From Lasiodiplodia sp. COLG20 (lineage: Eukaryota > Ascomycota > Dothideomycetes > Botryosphaeriales > Botryosphaeriaceae): a DNA stretch of 64,000 bases. Made by a program: the position numbers and the translations under genes. Positions 1-11,211 of the stretch are shown one piece after another; position 1 is the stretch's first letter; the number at the start of each line of letters is the position of its first letter. The notes beneath the pieces were generated by a model that was not told where the DNA came from, did no database searches, and was given only the letters and a program-made list of their open reading frames with translations. The stretch covers positions 868,001 to 932,000 of the forward strand of contig VNWV01000003.1 of the NCBI GenBank assembly GCA_009801085.1. The letters run 5' to 3'.

Positions 1-105
1 GACGCTGCGGCGGATGTGTATGATGTGAGGGTACCGGCGACGGAGCAGGTTGTGGGTAAGGGGGTGGCGGGAGATGCGTTGAAGTTTGTTTCGTTTGCTT
101 CGTGA
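1..105 (+). CDS. 3' end of an unidentified gene
   Basis: The first 34 codons of the window are open in frame 1 and end in TGA at 103-105. The peptide is acidic to neutral (it begins DAADVYDVRVPATEQ and ends FVSFAS) and shows no recognisable motif. The gene starts left of the window, so length, domain content and function cannot be judged. The open frame runs from base 1 straight to a stop followed by non-coding DNA, and the codons are G- and C-rich as in neighbouring genes. It could be a chance open frame, since it is short. Confidence 0.45.
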   Translation, partial: DAAADVYDVRVPATEQVVGKGVAGDALKFVSFAS

Positions 106-1795
106 GGTGAGCCGTCTAATGTCTTTTACCTGTGGGGGTTTGAGAAACTGATGGTTGTTTGGAGCGGTCTAGCGAGTTATTTACTGCATGCGGCGTTGTA
201 TTTATACGCTTTTCTCGTTCAGCGCATATTTCACCAGAGCGCTTTGATGGCTTTAATTGATCGGCGTTATACGATCTGGGAGTGGGAACCCCGGGGGATG
301 TGTGAATGGTATTTTGCGTTGGATTTCGGTCTAGATCGCGGTCAGTTCAGATTTTGAATTCATTTCGGTACCATAATGAATTATTTGAGAGCCGGAAATG
401 GATCTTTGACCCAAGTCTCCTGGAGTATGGCACACTAAGGGCCGACAATCCGAGCTTACCTGAGCACTTACCTGAAAAATAGGACACCAAGGGCCGGCAG
501 ATACCCTGATAACCCGCGTCTCTTTAATTCCCAGGGCGGCACAAGGTGATTAGAGGACGTATCATGCTGTTTATTTTAAAAGCCTCCTTACCGAGTTGCT
601 TTGTTTGCAAAGCACATTGTAAACATGCAGCCCGGCCCCAAGGACACCAGTTGCCCAACCAGGTAATCCGACGGCACACCCGCCGGGTACCTCCTCTGCG
701 CATCCACACCCTGCTGCATCAACGCAACTATCGCTCTCCCAGGACATTGAAAATGGCATAACAGCGTCATGCAAGCCTCGCAGCCCTTTCAGCAGATGCA
801 CGACACCGTCGACGACGCTCATCGAAGCTTTTTGGCGGGCGGTGCCAAGTGCGCCCCCCACCAGCGGCCCGCGGGGCTTGGTACGGCTTATCTGGCCTTG
901 GAAAAGGCGGGGAAACGGCTGGCGGCGCGGGTCCTACCGGCGCGTCGACCACGGCTTTCTCTTCAACATGACGCTCACCTTATTTCCGGCTGCTTATCGT
1001 CGTACACACATGGGATCTTCCTTTTCGTGGCGGTCGCCCTCTCTTGGCAAGGCTGGATGTTGTTCCTGGGCAGGGTGAGCATGGTTGAGTGATGGTTGTC
1101 AGGACGACCGACAAGCTGGCTTCGCTCGTCTGGTTTAAGTCCGAGAGTCGTCATCATGCTGCAAATCGACAAAATAGAGCCGAAAGCCCCTGCCGCTGAT
1201 GGCAGTCGGCTTATCCTCCGCACGCGGCTCGTCCCCCCAAAAGAAAATCGATGATCCAATCACCCAGCTCCCCGAGCCAACACAGTCCTAGTCCCTTCCT
1301 GCCGTCCTACCCGTCCACGCGGCATCTTATCGACGGACGACATGCAGGATAGGGCTAGACGGATGCCCAGTACTGCCATGGCGCCGCCCAGGAAACCTGG
1401 CGAATCTTAGCCCTGCAGGGAATCTCACCTTTCTTTACCCCGGATACTCTCCACACACACAGCTTCACCAATGCCCCGTGCGTATGCGGGGAAGAAAGAG
1501 CAAGGATTTGAAATAAATTAAGCCCGATCAATGGACCGGCCGCCCTTCGTTATCGAGAGCCGGGCCCCGGTCCATGTCGGGGACGAATACTAATTAGGCC
1601 ATGGGGCTGACAGGTAGCTAATCGATGATTCTGTTTTTCCCGGACGCCGGTCACCGTCCCAGGTTTCGTATGCTGCTGCTTGCATATTGATAAGGGCGGG
1701 AGGTGGGAACCCTGAACCCTTCTCGACGGGTCGCTGCCCATTCCTCCGTCACTTATCACTTCACCCACAAGCGAATATACGTGCCATCATCCGAG
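106..1795. other. Intergenic region upstream of the FNT transporter
   Basis: No convincing gene lies here; the small open frames have no coding character. A short imperfect direct repeat (core AAGGGCCG) occurs near 436-450 and 488-500. The right half carries the GATAAG cluster listed separately. Confidence 0.5.
887..1757. promoter_or_regulatory. Cluster of six GATAAG motifs upstream of the FNT gene
   Basis: GATAAG, or its complement CTTATC, occurs at 887-892, 993-998, 1210-1215, 1326-1331, 1689-1694 and 1752-1757. All six lie within about 910 bases before the transporter start at 1796. About 0.4 would be expected by chance in that span. GATAA hexamers are the binding core of fungal GATA factors of the AreA/NIT2 type, which control nitrogen-source genes. 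That fits a nitrite/formate transporter, but binding is inferred. Confidence 0.45.
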
Positions 1796-2943
1796 ATGGG
1801 GCCTTCCCTCGTCAACGCCTACACGCCCAGCCAGGTGACCGAAATGGTTTCCCGGGCAGGCGTGTACAAGGGGCGCATGCACCCGCTAAAAGTGTTCCTG
1901 TCCTCCGTCAGCGCCGGCTGTCTCCTCTCCTTCGCCGCGGCCTCGTGCCTCACGGCCAATACGAGCACTTGGGTAGGTTCTAACCCTAACGATAATGCTC
2001 CAGATCCGACTGACGCCAGCCTTGCAGCTCCAAGAGAACGCGCCCGGCGTGGCCAGACTCCTGGGCGCCTTCGTCTTTCCCTACGGTTTGGTGCTGATCG
2101 TCCTAACGGGCGCCGACCTCTGCACCGGGACATTCATGGTAAGAGCAGCGCTGCGTGCAACCACCCGCCCCCGGCCTCCGCCTCCGCCTCCGCCTCAACT
2201 TTCCACCAGAATCTCGTAACTGACGTCTGCCGCAGTACACGACCGTCGCCGTCCTCCACCGCCGGCTGTCCGTCTGGCGGATGCTGCTGCACTGGTTCAT
2301 CACCTTCTGGGGCAACCTGGCAGGCTCGCTCTTCATGGTGGCCATCATCTTCGGCTGTACGCCTCTCTCCCTCTCCCTCCACCTCCACCTCCTCCCATCC
2401 ACCCACCCACCTACCCCAACACGCTAACCCCCCCTTTCCCCCCTCCCAGACGGCGGCGTCTTCAGCACCGACCCCTACCGCGCCGAAGTCATCGCCTTCA
2501 CCACCAAAAAACAAGCCACTCCGGACTTCCACATGATCTTCCTGCGCGGCATCGGCTGCAACTGGCTCGTCTGCCTGGGCTGTTTCTTCGGCATGCAAGG
2601 CCGCGACCTGACCTCCAAAATCGTCGGCATATGGTGGCCCATCTTCGCCTTCGTGTCGCTCGGCTTCGACCACGTCGTCGCCAACATGTTCTTCATCCCC
2701 ATGGGGATATGGGTCGGGAACCCCGAACTGAGCGTGGGCTTGTATGTTTGGAAGGGGATTATCCCGGCGCTGATCGGGAATATTTTGGGTGGGGGACTGT
2801 TTTGCGGAGCGTATTATTGGTATATGTATTTGTATGAGCAGGAGGCGCCGTTGATTGATGGGGTGCCGTATCCGGAGAGGGAGGGGGTGGGGAGGGCGAT
2901 GATGTCGAGAAGGGGGTGGGCCATCGGCATGTGGAAGATGTGA
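1796..2943 (+). CDS. Formate/nitrite transporter family protein (FNT)
   Basis: This is a plasma-membrane channel-like transporter for formate, nitrite or a similar small anion. The exons are 1796-1972, 2028-2138, 2236-2356 and 2450-2943, giving 300 residues. Splice phases join cleanly and rebuild the family core: AYTPSQVTEMVSRAG near the N-terminus, SAGCLLSFA, VLTGADLCTGTFM, WGNLAGSL, FLRGIGCNWLVCLGCF and ISKIVGIWWP-like and FDHVVANMFFIPMG segments. These alternate with hydrophobic helices, as expected of the six-helix FNT fold. The ATG at 1796 is preferred over the in-frame upstream ATG at 1703 because the family begins close to the AYTP motif. The gene is convergent with CLF1. The C-terminus may be altered: past the stop at 2941-2943, an acidic tail remains open in another frame to about 3020 (see findings). 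Upstream GATAAG sites suggest nitrogen regulation. Confidence 0.9.
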
Positions 2944-3642
2944 GGGGGTTGAAGAAGATGGAGAATGGGTCGTCGTCGCTGGAGCAGGAGGCGAGGGGGG
3001 TGAGGGAGAGTGGCGCCTAGGTCGGGGAAGCAAAATGAAGAGTAGTGATGAAAGACACTGTTAAGGATAAGGGGTGGTGACTGTGCGGGCTGCACAAGAC
3101 GGGCATAATCATGGAGATGACGTTGGATGGAGTAAGGAAATGGGCAAATGAAAAGAGAGGACACTGCTCGAGTACTCGTACCAAGTCTGACAGGTTTACG
3201 CTTGAATGTCCAAACTTGATTCATTTCCTTTTCTACTTTTCATGTTTCATCTTACAGAACAGAAAATTTAAGACAGTTCGCAATATAGGGAATGCCATAA
3301 GAAGCAGTAATTTGGGCCCGCCACCCAGACTGTCATAATCCTCTGCAGGCGACGTAGGGATATATGTCCATGCACTCCCCAAAAATGCTCGCTGTTGTAC
3401 CTCTTTTAACCATCATGGTTCCAGAATCAATTCCCTACTTAACCAATGGGTAAACCTGGAGGGAAGGGCATTATCGAATCTTAAAGGGAAATAATGTCGG
3501 GGTAAACTTTTGTGCGCCTTATTCTGGGAAACACCAATGCTCAGGTGGATTGTGAGCATACTGAAAACGATTATTTTCCTCTTCGTCTGCCTCAAGGTTG
3601 AGCCTGAAACTCCCTTCAGCATATCTCTTATCACGAGTATAT
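2944..3642. other. Convergent 3' intergenic region (FNT/CLF1)
   Basis: This stretch lies between two converging genes. Bases 2944-3020 may encode a frame-shifted tail of the transporter. The rest is AT-richer and looks like 3' untranslated DNA. No gene or repeat was seen. Confidence 0.4.
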
Positions 3643-5736
3643 CTACTCGTCCACATCCGCCTTCTTTTTCCAAGCGGCCGCCTTCGCCAGCAGCTTCGAC
3701 AGCTTGGCCTCGCCCTCCGTATCCGCCGGGAAGACATAATCCATGTACTCTTCGAACTCCATGCCACCGTCCGCCGTGTCCAGCCTCCTCCTCTTCTTGA
3801 CACGCTTGGGCATCTGCTTCTCGACCTTGTCCAAGTCCTCCGCGGATCCATGAGTCTGCTCGAATGACCTCCAAGCATTGAGAAGGGCAACGCGCTGAAA
3901 CACCATTAGCTTTTGTTCTACTCGTCCGGACCAAGAATTTGGATGTGTACTCACCTCCTCCTTGAGCTCCTTTTCCTTCATGCTCTTGTAGGCACGTTCG
4001 AATATGCTCCTGGCGCGCGCCTTCGCCTCCTCGCTGATCGGCCGCTCCTCGTCCTCTTCCTCCTCCTCGCCCTCGTCGGGCACGTTGATCTCGAAGTGCG
4101 CGTAGCTGATCCAGACCTTGACGTGATCCGTTTTGGCCAGCAGGCGTTCGTACAGCGTCCTGGTGCGATCGTACTCGCCCTCTTCCTCCTCGAAGTCGAT
4201 GTACGACTTCCACACCAGCTCCGGCATGTCCAGCGTGTCCTGCTGGACAGCCAGCTCGAATATGGCACGTGCACGATCCAAGTCGTCCAGGCCGCGCTCC
4301 AGCTCGCTGAACTTGATCCATGCTTGCGAGTTGCTGGGGTTCCATTCGATGTGCTTCTCATAAAGAGTCCGGCAACGGGTGAACTCGAAAAGCTTGAGCT
4401 CGAGCTCAATGTAGCCCTTGAATAGCTTGTCCTTTGGACACATGCCAACGGCTTGACCCAGCGTTTTCCTTGCTGCCGCCAGGTTCATTTGCCTGATCTC
4501 GAACTGCGCCTTGAGCAGCCAGACCTTGGCAAATGTGAATTTCTTGTGCGGAATTAGCTTCAAGCACTCGTTATAGATCTGGCGTGCTCTGTCAACGTCC
4601 TTGGCGTCCATCTCCTCCCAGAGCGCATAGAAGATCCATAGGTAAATGTATCGCCGCCAATGGCGCTTCTCTTGAGTGGGCGGGATCTGAGCTATCGCGC
4701 GCTCGTATGCATCTCGGACGCGCTCGACATCTCCTGCTGTCTCCTCTAACCGGGCCAGATCAATCCAATTGTCGTAGTTCTTGGGGTTTTCCTTGATGGC
4801 CTCCTCGTATTGCACCCTTCGTTTGGAAAGAATGACATCCTCAACACCTTCACGATCGCCAAACTGCTTTTCAAACTGAGTATAGGCTTTGTGGAGGTTC
4901 ATGGACTTGGACCGCGGCATGCGATCCAAAGCATACTTGTAGATGGCACGAGCACGCTCAAATTCCTTGAGTCTTGCCTCGAATCGTGCGTATGCCATGA
5001 ACAGCTTTTCATCCATGAATTCCTCGCCCAACGTCTCCACAGCTTGTCCAAACACCTCCCGCACCAGGTCACTCGTCCCGAACTCCTCCTCAAACCGAGC
5101 CCACTTGATCCAATTGCGCGGTTCTGGGTGGACCTGGCAGAAGCGCTCGAAAATGGCGCGTGCCCGCTCGTATTCGTTGTAGCGCTTCTCCAACTTGATG
5201 TACGCACTCCACGCATTCTCATCCGGCTCCCAAGACATCCAGCGCTCGAAGACCTGACGTGTACCGGGAATGTTGCCCAGAGTCTCCTCCATATAGACAT
5301 ATTTGTACCAGATCTTGTCTATGCGCGGCAAGATGGTGACGGCGCGATCGAGCAGGTTCCTAGCATGGTTGATGTTGCGGGTCTTGATCTCGCAGTCGAC
5401 ATAGCGGATCCACAGGACGATGCTGGTCGAGTCGACGTCGAGGGCGCGCTCGAAGATGGAGCGCGCGCGGCGGAACTCCTTCTGCTCAATCTCCCACTGC
5501 GCGTAGCGCATCCAGTTGTTCATGTTCATCCGGTTGCGGCGCACATAGTCCTCGAATTCCTTGCGCTTGCGCCCCTGGAACTCGTGCAGCTCTTCCAGGT
5601 CGGCGAAGCGCTGCGTCGGCGCCTGCAACCCCGGTTCCTGCCGGTCGACGGCTTCGCGCAGCAGCTGCTCGGCGCTGATCTGGATGGGCGCCGCCTGCTT
5701 GTTCTTGACCCGCGGAGGGCCGCGTGAGGACTCCAT
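3643..5736 (-). CDS. CLF1: Pre-mRNA-splicing factor Clf1/Syf3 (crooked neck-like, HAT repeats)
   Basis: This nuclear scaffold protein belongs to the Prp19/NineTeen complex and helps assemble and activate the spliceosome. Exons (minus strand) are 5736-3955 and 3894-3643. The 60-base intron 3895-3954 is in frame (donor GTGAGT, acceptor TTTCAG), so it is invisible as a stop. Removing it joins KELKEE to RVALLNAW, as in the family, and gives 677 residues. The protein is almost entirely HAT (half-a-TPR) repeats. Signatures such as [37 protein letters not shown] and [13 protein letters not shown] recur about every 34 residues. The C-terminus has the basic KRVKKRRRL stretch. The start is the first ATG ([14 protein letters not shown]), the usual family N-terminus. 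It is divergent from PRP31 with 394 bases between the starts. Confidence 0.95.
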   Translation of the reverse strand: MESSRGPPRVKNKQAAPIQISAEQLLREAVDRQEPGLQAPTQRFADLEELHEFQGRKRKEFEDYVRRNRMNMNNWMRYAQWEIEQKEFRRARSIFERALDVDSTSIVLWIRYVDCEIKTRNINHARNLLDRAVTILPRIDKIWYKYVYMEETLGNIPGTRQVFERWMSWEPDENAWSAYIKLEKRYNEYERARAIFERFCQVHPEPRNWIKWARFEEEFGTSDLVREVFGQAVETLGEEFMDEKLFMAYARFEARLKEFERARAIYKYALDRMPRSKSMNLHKAYTQFEKQFGDREGVEDVILSKRRVQYEEAIKENPKNYDNWIDLARLEETAGDVERVRDAYERAIAQIPPTQEKRHWRRYIYLWIFYALWEEMDAKDVDRARQIYNECLKLIPHKKFTFAKVWLLKAQFEIRQMNLAAARKTLGQAVGMCPKDKLFKGYIELELKLFEFTRCRTLYEKHIEWNPSNSQAWIKFSELERGLDDLDRARAIFELAVQQDTLDMPELVWKSYIDFEEEEGEYDRTRTLYERLLAKTDHVKVWISYAHFEINVPDEGEEEEEDEERPISEEAKARARSIFERAYKSMKEKELKEEVSTHPNSWSGRVEQKLMVFQRVALLNAWRSFEQTHGSAEDLDKVEKQMPKRVKKRRRLDTADGGMEFEEYMDYVFPADTEGEAKLSKLLAKAAAWKKKADVDE

Positions 5737-6130
5737 GGTGGCGGTTTGGGGCGGATCTGGGATCTAAATAGGAATGGCGAGGAGCAATCGAAGAGGATGG
5801 AGCGGTTTGGCGGATAGCAGAGACGCAGGACGCGTCGGAGGCGGGGACGCGGAGGGCGAGGTGAGGAGCTTGTTTTGGCGAGAAAGATGGGAGCTTTGGC
5901 GGCGCAGATTCCAAGTCGGCGTTTGCAAAACGCCGATGGGCGCCAAGACTTCGTACGTCAAAGCTCTGGGGGCGCGAGGTTCGCGTTTCCGCAGCTTCAA
6001 ACTTTCCGCAACTCACCTCCGCTGCAGCCTGCTGGTATCGCCACAGCACTGCCGACCTGTCCTGCAGGTCTGCTACGTTCAGCGCTTTGCAGTCGCTCAT
6101 TCCCCTTTCAGGGATTCCAATACCGCGATC
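5737..6130. promoter_or_regulatory. Shared bidirectional promoter of CLF1 and PRP31
   Basis: The 394 bases separate the start codons of two divergent spliceosome genes, so both promoters and 5' leaders must fit here. No TATA box is evident in either direction, which is usual for housekeeping fungal genes. The frame upstream of the PRP31 ATG is open back to about 5774, but its translation has no resemblance to the family and is treated as leader. Confidence 0.6.
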
Positions 6131-8033
6131 ATGGCGACTCTCGCAGACGAACTTCTGAACGACTTTGAGGATTCCGGCGATGAGAACGAGGAGCAGAGCA
6201 CCGACATCCCCCAGGACGATGGCGTCGCATCGCTTTTCCCGGGAGAGGCTCCAGCCGCGCAGCCGAGGACCAGTGTCCAAGACGGAGGCATGGACCTAGA
6301 CGACGATGAGGAAGATGAGGACGATGAAGAGCTCATGGACGGTGCGGCCACAAAACAGGCGCGCGATGCGCCTGAGGACGAAGAAGAGACAAAGGCTAGG
6401 GTTGAGAAGATGCAGCTTGGAAACGTCAGCGACGTGCGCAGCGTAGCAGGTCTGATGAAGACGCTGCAGCCAGTTCTTGATGTAAGTCCTACCCCACCAT
6501 CCCGCGCCTTGAACATTCGTTTACATCCTCGGAAGATACAGCCCTAACGATCATCGCCGTCCACAGAAAATTGCACACTACAAAGGACTGCCACCTGAGA
6601 AGCAGACCAAGAACATCGGATCCATCGAAGATAACCCGGAGTACAAGCTGCTCACTCAGTCCAACACCCTTGCCACCCAGATAGACAGTGAGGTCATCCT
6701 CGTGCACAAGTTTATTCGCGATCACTACTCCATTCGGTTCCCCGAGCTGGAAACCCTCGTCACCAACCCTCTGGACTATGCGAAGACGGTTGCCATTATT
6801 GGAAATGGTCCTATGGATGCAGACTCGATCAAGAAGCGATCGACTTCCTCGGATAACCTCGTTGGCCAGCCTCTTAACAAGGTTCTCGATGGTCCCTCCA
6901 TGATGGTCGTCAGCGTCGAATCCACGACATCTCAGGGACGTGAACTCACCGAGACCGAGCTCAACACCGTTTTGAAGGCGTGCGAGATGACGCTGCAGCT
7001 CGACAACGCCAAGAAGGTCCTGACAGAATACGTCCAGTCTCGCATGAACATTTTCGCTCCGAACTTGACTACTCTGATTGGATCTCTTACTGCGGCCCAA
7101 CTCATCAACTATGCTGGAGGCATCAAGGGTCTCGCCAAAACACCTGCTTGCAACATTGCAGTCCTCGGAGCCAAGAAAGCGTCTGGAACTGGATTCGCCA
7201 CCAACACCGGCATCAGGAACCAGGGATTCCTCTTCCACTCTGAGATCATCCGCAACATCCCCAACGATCTCAAGAAGCAGGCCATGAGGATCGTTTCGGC
7301 GAAGATCGTGCTCGCAGCAAGAGTGGACAGCATCCACAGTAGTCCAGATGGATCCACCGGCGAGAGCTTGAAGCAGCAGTGTTTGGACCGTCTGGACAAG
7401 CTTACCGAACCGCCACCAAACAAAGGTGTCCGTGCTCTCCCCGTACCGGACGACAAGCCGTCGAGGAAGCGCGGTGGTCGTCGTGTCCGTAAGGCTAAGG
7501 AGGCATACGCCATGACGGAGCTCCGCAAGGCACAGAACCGCATGGCATTCGGCAAGGAGGAGGCTGAAGCTGGTTATGGAACGGGCGAAGGTACCAAGGG
7601 CATGGGTATGATTGGTCAAGCCAACGACGGACGCATCCGCGCTACCCAGATCGACCAGCGCACCAAGGCTAAGCTCAGCAAGAAAAATCCTGGTTGGGGC
7701 GGAGCTACACCGGTCAGCGGAATGGCATCTACTATTCGTGGCGCTGGTACTGCTGGCAATGCTAGTGTGCTGAAGGGTCATGGCTTGAGGACGTCAGGCG
7801 TTGGCACTGCTGGTACGGCGTCGACCATCGCGTTCACTCCTGTGCAAGGCCTTGAACTCGTTGACCCCAAGGTGCGTGAGGAGATGAACCGCAAGAGGAA
7901 GGCAGAGGAAGATAGGTGGTTCAGTGGCGGCACTTTCACTCAGATTGCAGGCTCAAAGAGTGAGACCGGCAGCAAGAAGGATGCAGATGGCTTCAAGGTG
8001 CCAAGCCTGCCTATGAAGAAGCAGAAGCAGTAG
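6131..8033 (+). CDS. PRP31: U4/U6 snRNP-associated splicing factor Prp31
   Basis: Prp31 bridges U4 snRNA/15.5K and the U5 snRNP, and is needed to form the U4/U6.U5 tri-snRNP in the nucleus. Exons are 6131-6481 and 6567-8033 (donor GTAAGT, acceptor CCACAG), giving 605 residues. The N-terminus is acidic (DDDEEDEDDEE near residue 60). It is followed by the NOSIC segment, with VILVHKFIRDHYSIRFPELE, and the Nop domain, with APNLTTLIG, AGGIKGLAKTPACNIAVLGAKK and TGFLFHSE-like residues that contact the 15.5K-RNA complex. The basic KPSRKRGGRRVRKAKEAY linker starts the Prp31 C-terminal domain, which ends in lysine-rich MKKQKQ. The start MATLADELLNDFEDSG matches the family. Confidence 0.95.
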
Positions 8034-8532
8034 GTTTGACACGCTGTACACAGTCATGGCTGTACATTATGGGGTTCTTCCACGCGACGGACATGCAGGG
8101 GCGTTCGGCGAAAGGGGGGCATAATTTTAGGCGTTTGTCTACCAAGGCTGCGGGATCGATAGGGCTTTAATATGGTGAAAGCACCAGCGTTTGGCCGTAG
8201 AGAAATTCTAGGCTTCGCAAGTGAGGCTTCCTTGGAGGCACAAGGCTAGCTCTAAATGGAAAAGATATCCAATGGATTTGCGTCGACTGAGGTGTGAGAT
8301 ATATATAACGGCTTGTCTGGCCAGGTGAGGAGCTTCGACTCGTTTCTTTGGAAACACCAGGCAGCACCTTTAGGCTGTCGCGACCCTACACAAAAAGGCT
8401 CACGTGCAGGCAGCAGGGTACCTAAGTAAGTGTTAAATAGCGCGGTGTACCCCGAAACGCAGCTTGTGGTTAATGCGGGGAAAGCTTGACGGACCAACCG
8501 AAGCGACGCCGCTTTTGGGGAGCTCCCAAACC
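8034..8532. other. Intergenic region between PRP31 and the Ala-rich gene
   Basis: This tandem intergenic stretch should hold the PRP31 3' end and the next promoter. An in-frame ATG at 8473 offers an alternative longer start for the next gene. Nothing else was recognised. Confidence 0.4.
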
Positions 8533-9673
8533 ATGTCGTCCTGCACGTCACCGCGCGCAGCCGCCGTCGCCGAGTCCGCCGCCGCAGCAGCAGCTACAGC
8601 AATGAACGACGGCGCTACCACTCCCGCCCTCTCATCATCCGCAAACGCAACCACCCACGACAGCAAGCACAACACCGCAACCCTGGCGGACGACGCAGAA
8701 GCCTCTCGCCCAGCTAAGCGTAGCAAGACGTCCTCGACTCAGTCGCCCGCCATGTCAGGTACGTTTCGTCCGCCTCGTCTTATCGTCATTCCTCGTGCCC
8801 GCCAAACAGCCAACCCCGCTGCAAACAAACAAATCCTCCATCACGCCTTGTAGAAGCAAGCACGAGAGCTACAATCCGCAAATCCGCACCTCACTCCACC
8901 ACACCGCCGCCATCCCGTCCCCCACCATTTTCCCACGACCTCACCGCTAACCAGCTCACCCCCGCACAGACGCCGACGGCGACTCCACCATGCACTCGTC
9001 ACCCACCTCCGCCGCCGCAGACTCGGACGACGACCTCTTCCCCGACGAGGCCGCGGGCCCGGCTCCTACTTCCGCCGCCGCCTTTGCCGCAGGCACCCTC
9101 GACGGCGGCGTCGCGCTCCCTCCATCCACGCCGACCACCGCCCTCGCCCACGCAGAGCTCTCCCCGCCCTCGTCGCAGGGCCCGGCCAACACGGCCGCCG
9201 CGCGCACCGCGTCGACAGCTATCGCCGATGCCGTCATCAACGAGAATGGCAAGCGCGTGCTGCCGACCGGCCTGAACTTCAACAACCACAACAATGGCAG
9301 TAGCAGCAGTGCGGCAGCAGCAGCCGCAGCCGCAGCTGCAGCCGCAGCGGCAAGTAGCAGGACGGGCGACGCGTCGGTGGAGGGAATGCTGGTCGACGGC
9401 AGTGCTGGAGGTTCCTCGTCAGGCGGCGGAAGCAGCAGCAGCAAGCGCGGCCTCCTGCAGCAGCCGGGCGTGCATCCGGCCAGCGGATACCGGTGGGAGC
9501 GCGAGGCGGAGGCTCCGGGCTGGGCGTGGAAGAACAAGAAGGCGGCCGAGGACTGGCTGAAGGCTGAGGAGTCGCTGATCGAGCGCGAGAGGATGGTCCG
9601 GTCGAGGTATGGCGATCCGCTTGCGGAGAGGAGGGCGAGTGCTGCTGGCGTGCCGGCGAAGGTGTTGGGTTGA
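8533..9673 (+). CDS. Alanine/serine-rich low-complexity protein of unknown function
   Basis: I do not recognise this gene. Exons are 8533-8758 and 8970-9673; the 211-base intron has donor GTACGT and acceptor CGCACAG. The product is 309 residues. Most of it is low complexity: Ala runs (AVAESAAAAAATA and a stretch of about 18 Ala around residue 195), Ser/Gly runs and acidic DSDDDLFPDE. A basic RPAKRSKTSS just before the intron could be a nuclear localisation signal. The only ordered-looking part is the C-terminal 60 residues (GYRWEREAEAPGWAWKNKK, then EDWLKAEESLIERERMV and RYGDPLAERR), rich in Trp and charged residues and probably helical. The start at 8533 has a good ACCATG context; 8473 and 8602 are in-frame alternatives. 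A nuclear or chromatin role is possible but unsupported. Confidence 0.6.
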
Positions 9674-10167
9674 AGGGTGTTTCTTAAGGATGGGAACGGT
9701 CATGTGGCACGACGATGAGGAAAAGAGAATTGCTGAAATCAAAGCTGGGAGCAAAAGTCGAGCTTCTTGGGGCTGAGACTGAGCCCGGGGTCTCATTGGC
9801 CCTCTTGCATATATTGCTGGCGAATGGAAAAGGGTCGGAACACAGAGTAGGAAGCATATGCTAGGATAGGAAGAAAAGGACACTGAAATACAGATTTCAA
9901 ATACCATACTCTTGGCTCTTATATCTTCCCTTCATTCATGCTAGATCGGAATGAGCACCGCTATGTCCAAGAAGCAACCAGCATGCCGCCTCGAGATAAG
10001 TTGTAAATGACTCCAAACACCGCATTCATCCGCAAAACAGGCAGCAGGGGAAAAAAAAGATAAAAGTAGCAAAGCCGGACCATGCCCTCCCTTTCCTTTG
10101 ATAAACGCCGATACCCATGCCTCCAGGAGCCCCTCTCCACCCCCACTTCTTTTGCAAATATATCCAC
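9674..10167. other. Convergent intergenic region
   Basis: This lies between the Ala-rich gene and the end of the Dpb4-like gene. It looks like two facing 3' untranslated regions. No gene was seen. Confidence 0.4.
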
Positions 10168-11211
10168 TCAGTCGCTCTCCTCCCCATCCAACGCCTCGTC
10201 CTCATCCTCTCTCGCCGCCTTCTCCTCCAGCAAATCCTCCTCATCCCCCTTCCCCTCCTCCTCCTCATCCCCTTCCTCCTCATCCTCCTCCTCTTCTTCT
10301 TCCTCCTCCTCCTGCTCCTCTTCCTCCTCGTCTTCCTCGTCCTCGCCCTCGTCGTCGTCCATCATGTCGTGGTCCCCGCTCTCGTCCACGCGCGCCTTCT
10401 TCGCCGCCGGCTCGCCGTTCTCGTCGAGGTTATGCGCGTTGCCGGCGCTGCCGCCGTTGGCCGTCGCGAGCGCGGTCGCCAGCGCGGCTGCACCGCCGGC
10501 GGCACCGGCACCGAGAAGAGCGGCGGAGGGAGCGCCGCCGCCGAGGGGAGTGCTGGTGCTGGCGTCGGCGTCGTCGCCGTTGGTCGGCGTGGCCTGCGCT
10601 TCGGCGGCGCGCTTTTCGTCCTTGACGCGGCGGCGGTAGGTGTTGCGTTTGGTGCATTGGATTTCTTGGTATTCTGTTGGGAGGAGGGTGAGAATTAGTT
10701 GGTCGGTTTCCAAGGCGGATGGGTGTAGAGCAGCAGGAGGGAGACGTTACTGTTCAGCTCGTTGTTGGTGCGGTCGATGAACATGTCGAATTCAAGCTCC
10801 TTGAGCGCGTCTAGCACGTCCTTGGGCTGGATCGTCTTCTTGTTCTGGCGCGCGGCGATGTCGCTGGCACTGTGGAGGTTCACGGTGGTCAGCGGAACGG
10901 TCCTTGAGGCTTGTCTTGTTGTAGATGCGGTAGGTCGAGAATGTATTGGACGTACTGGGCGGTAAGGTAGTTCACGAAGACGGTAGCGCTCTTGGAGATG
11001 GCCGATTGGGCGACGCTCTGGACGTTGAAGTTCGGGGGAAGCGCGCCTTTGGCCAGGCGGTTGACCATGGTCTTGGGGAGATTGAGATCCTGCGGCGCGT
11101 CAGAAGCTGTGGACGGAGCAGAGGCGGGATGGTGCGGGGAAGGCGGACCTCGACGCTGAGGCCGGTATCTTCGTCGGCGGCCGCGGAGGCGTTGCTCTTG
11201 CGGGCGGGCAT
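10168..11211 (-). CDS. DPB4: DNA polymerase epsilon subunit D / CHRAC-type histone-fold protein (Dpb4-like)
   Basis: This is a histone-fold subunit expected to pair with a Dpb3/CHRAC15-type partner in DNA polymerase epsilon or a chromatin remodeller, binding double-stranded DNA in the nucleus. Exons (minus strand) are 11211-11149, 11089-10956, 10869-10751 and 10673-10168, giving 273 residues. The joined N-terminal half reads DLNLPKTMVNRLAKGALPP, then SKSATVFVNYLTAHASDIAA, KKTIQPKDVLDALKELEF and KRNTYRRRVKDEKR, the CBF/NF-YB-type histone fold followed by a basic helix. The third intron has a perfect GTACGT donor and restores HASDIAARQNKK. The second half is an Ala/Gly linker and a very acidic tail of about 60 residues, mostly Glu and Asp, ending LDGEESD. 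Acidic tails are usual in the family, but this one is long. Confidence 0.88.

Noticed and set aside
4810..5727. 305-codon plus-strand frame opposite CLF1
   Set aside because: Antisense shadow of strongly conserved HAT-repeat coding sequence.
5774..6130. In-frame open extension upstream of the PRP31 start
   Set aside because: Translation has no family resemblance, and MATLADELL is the expected N-terminus.
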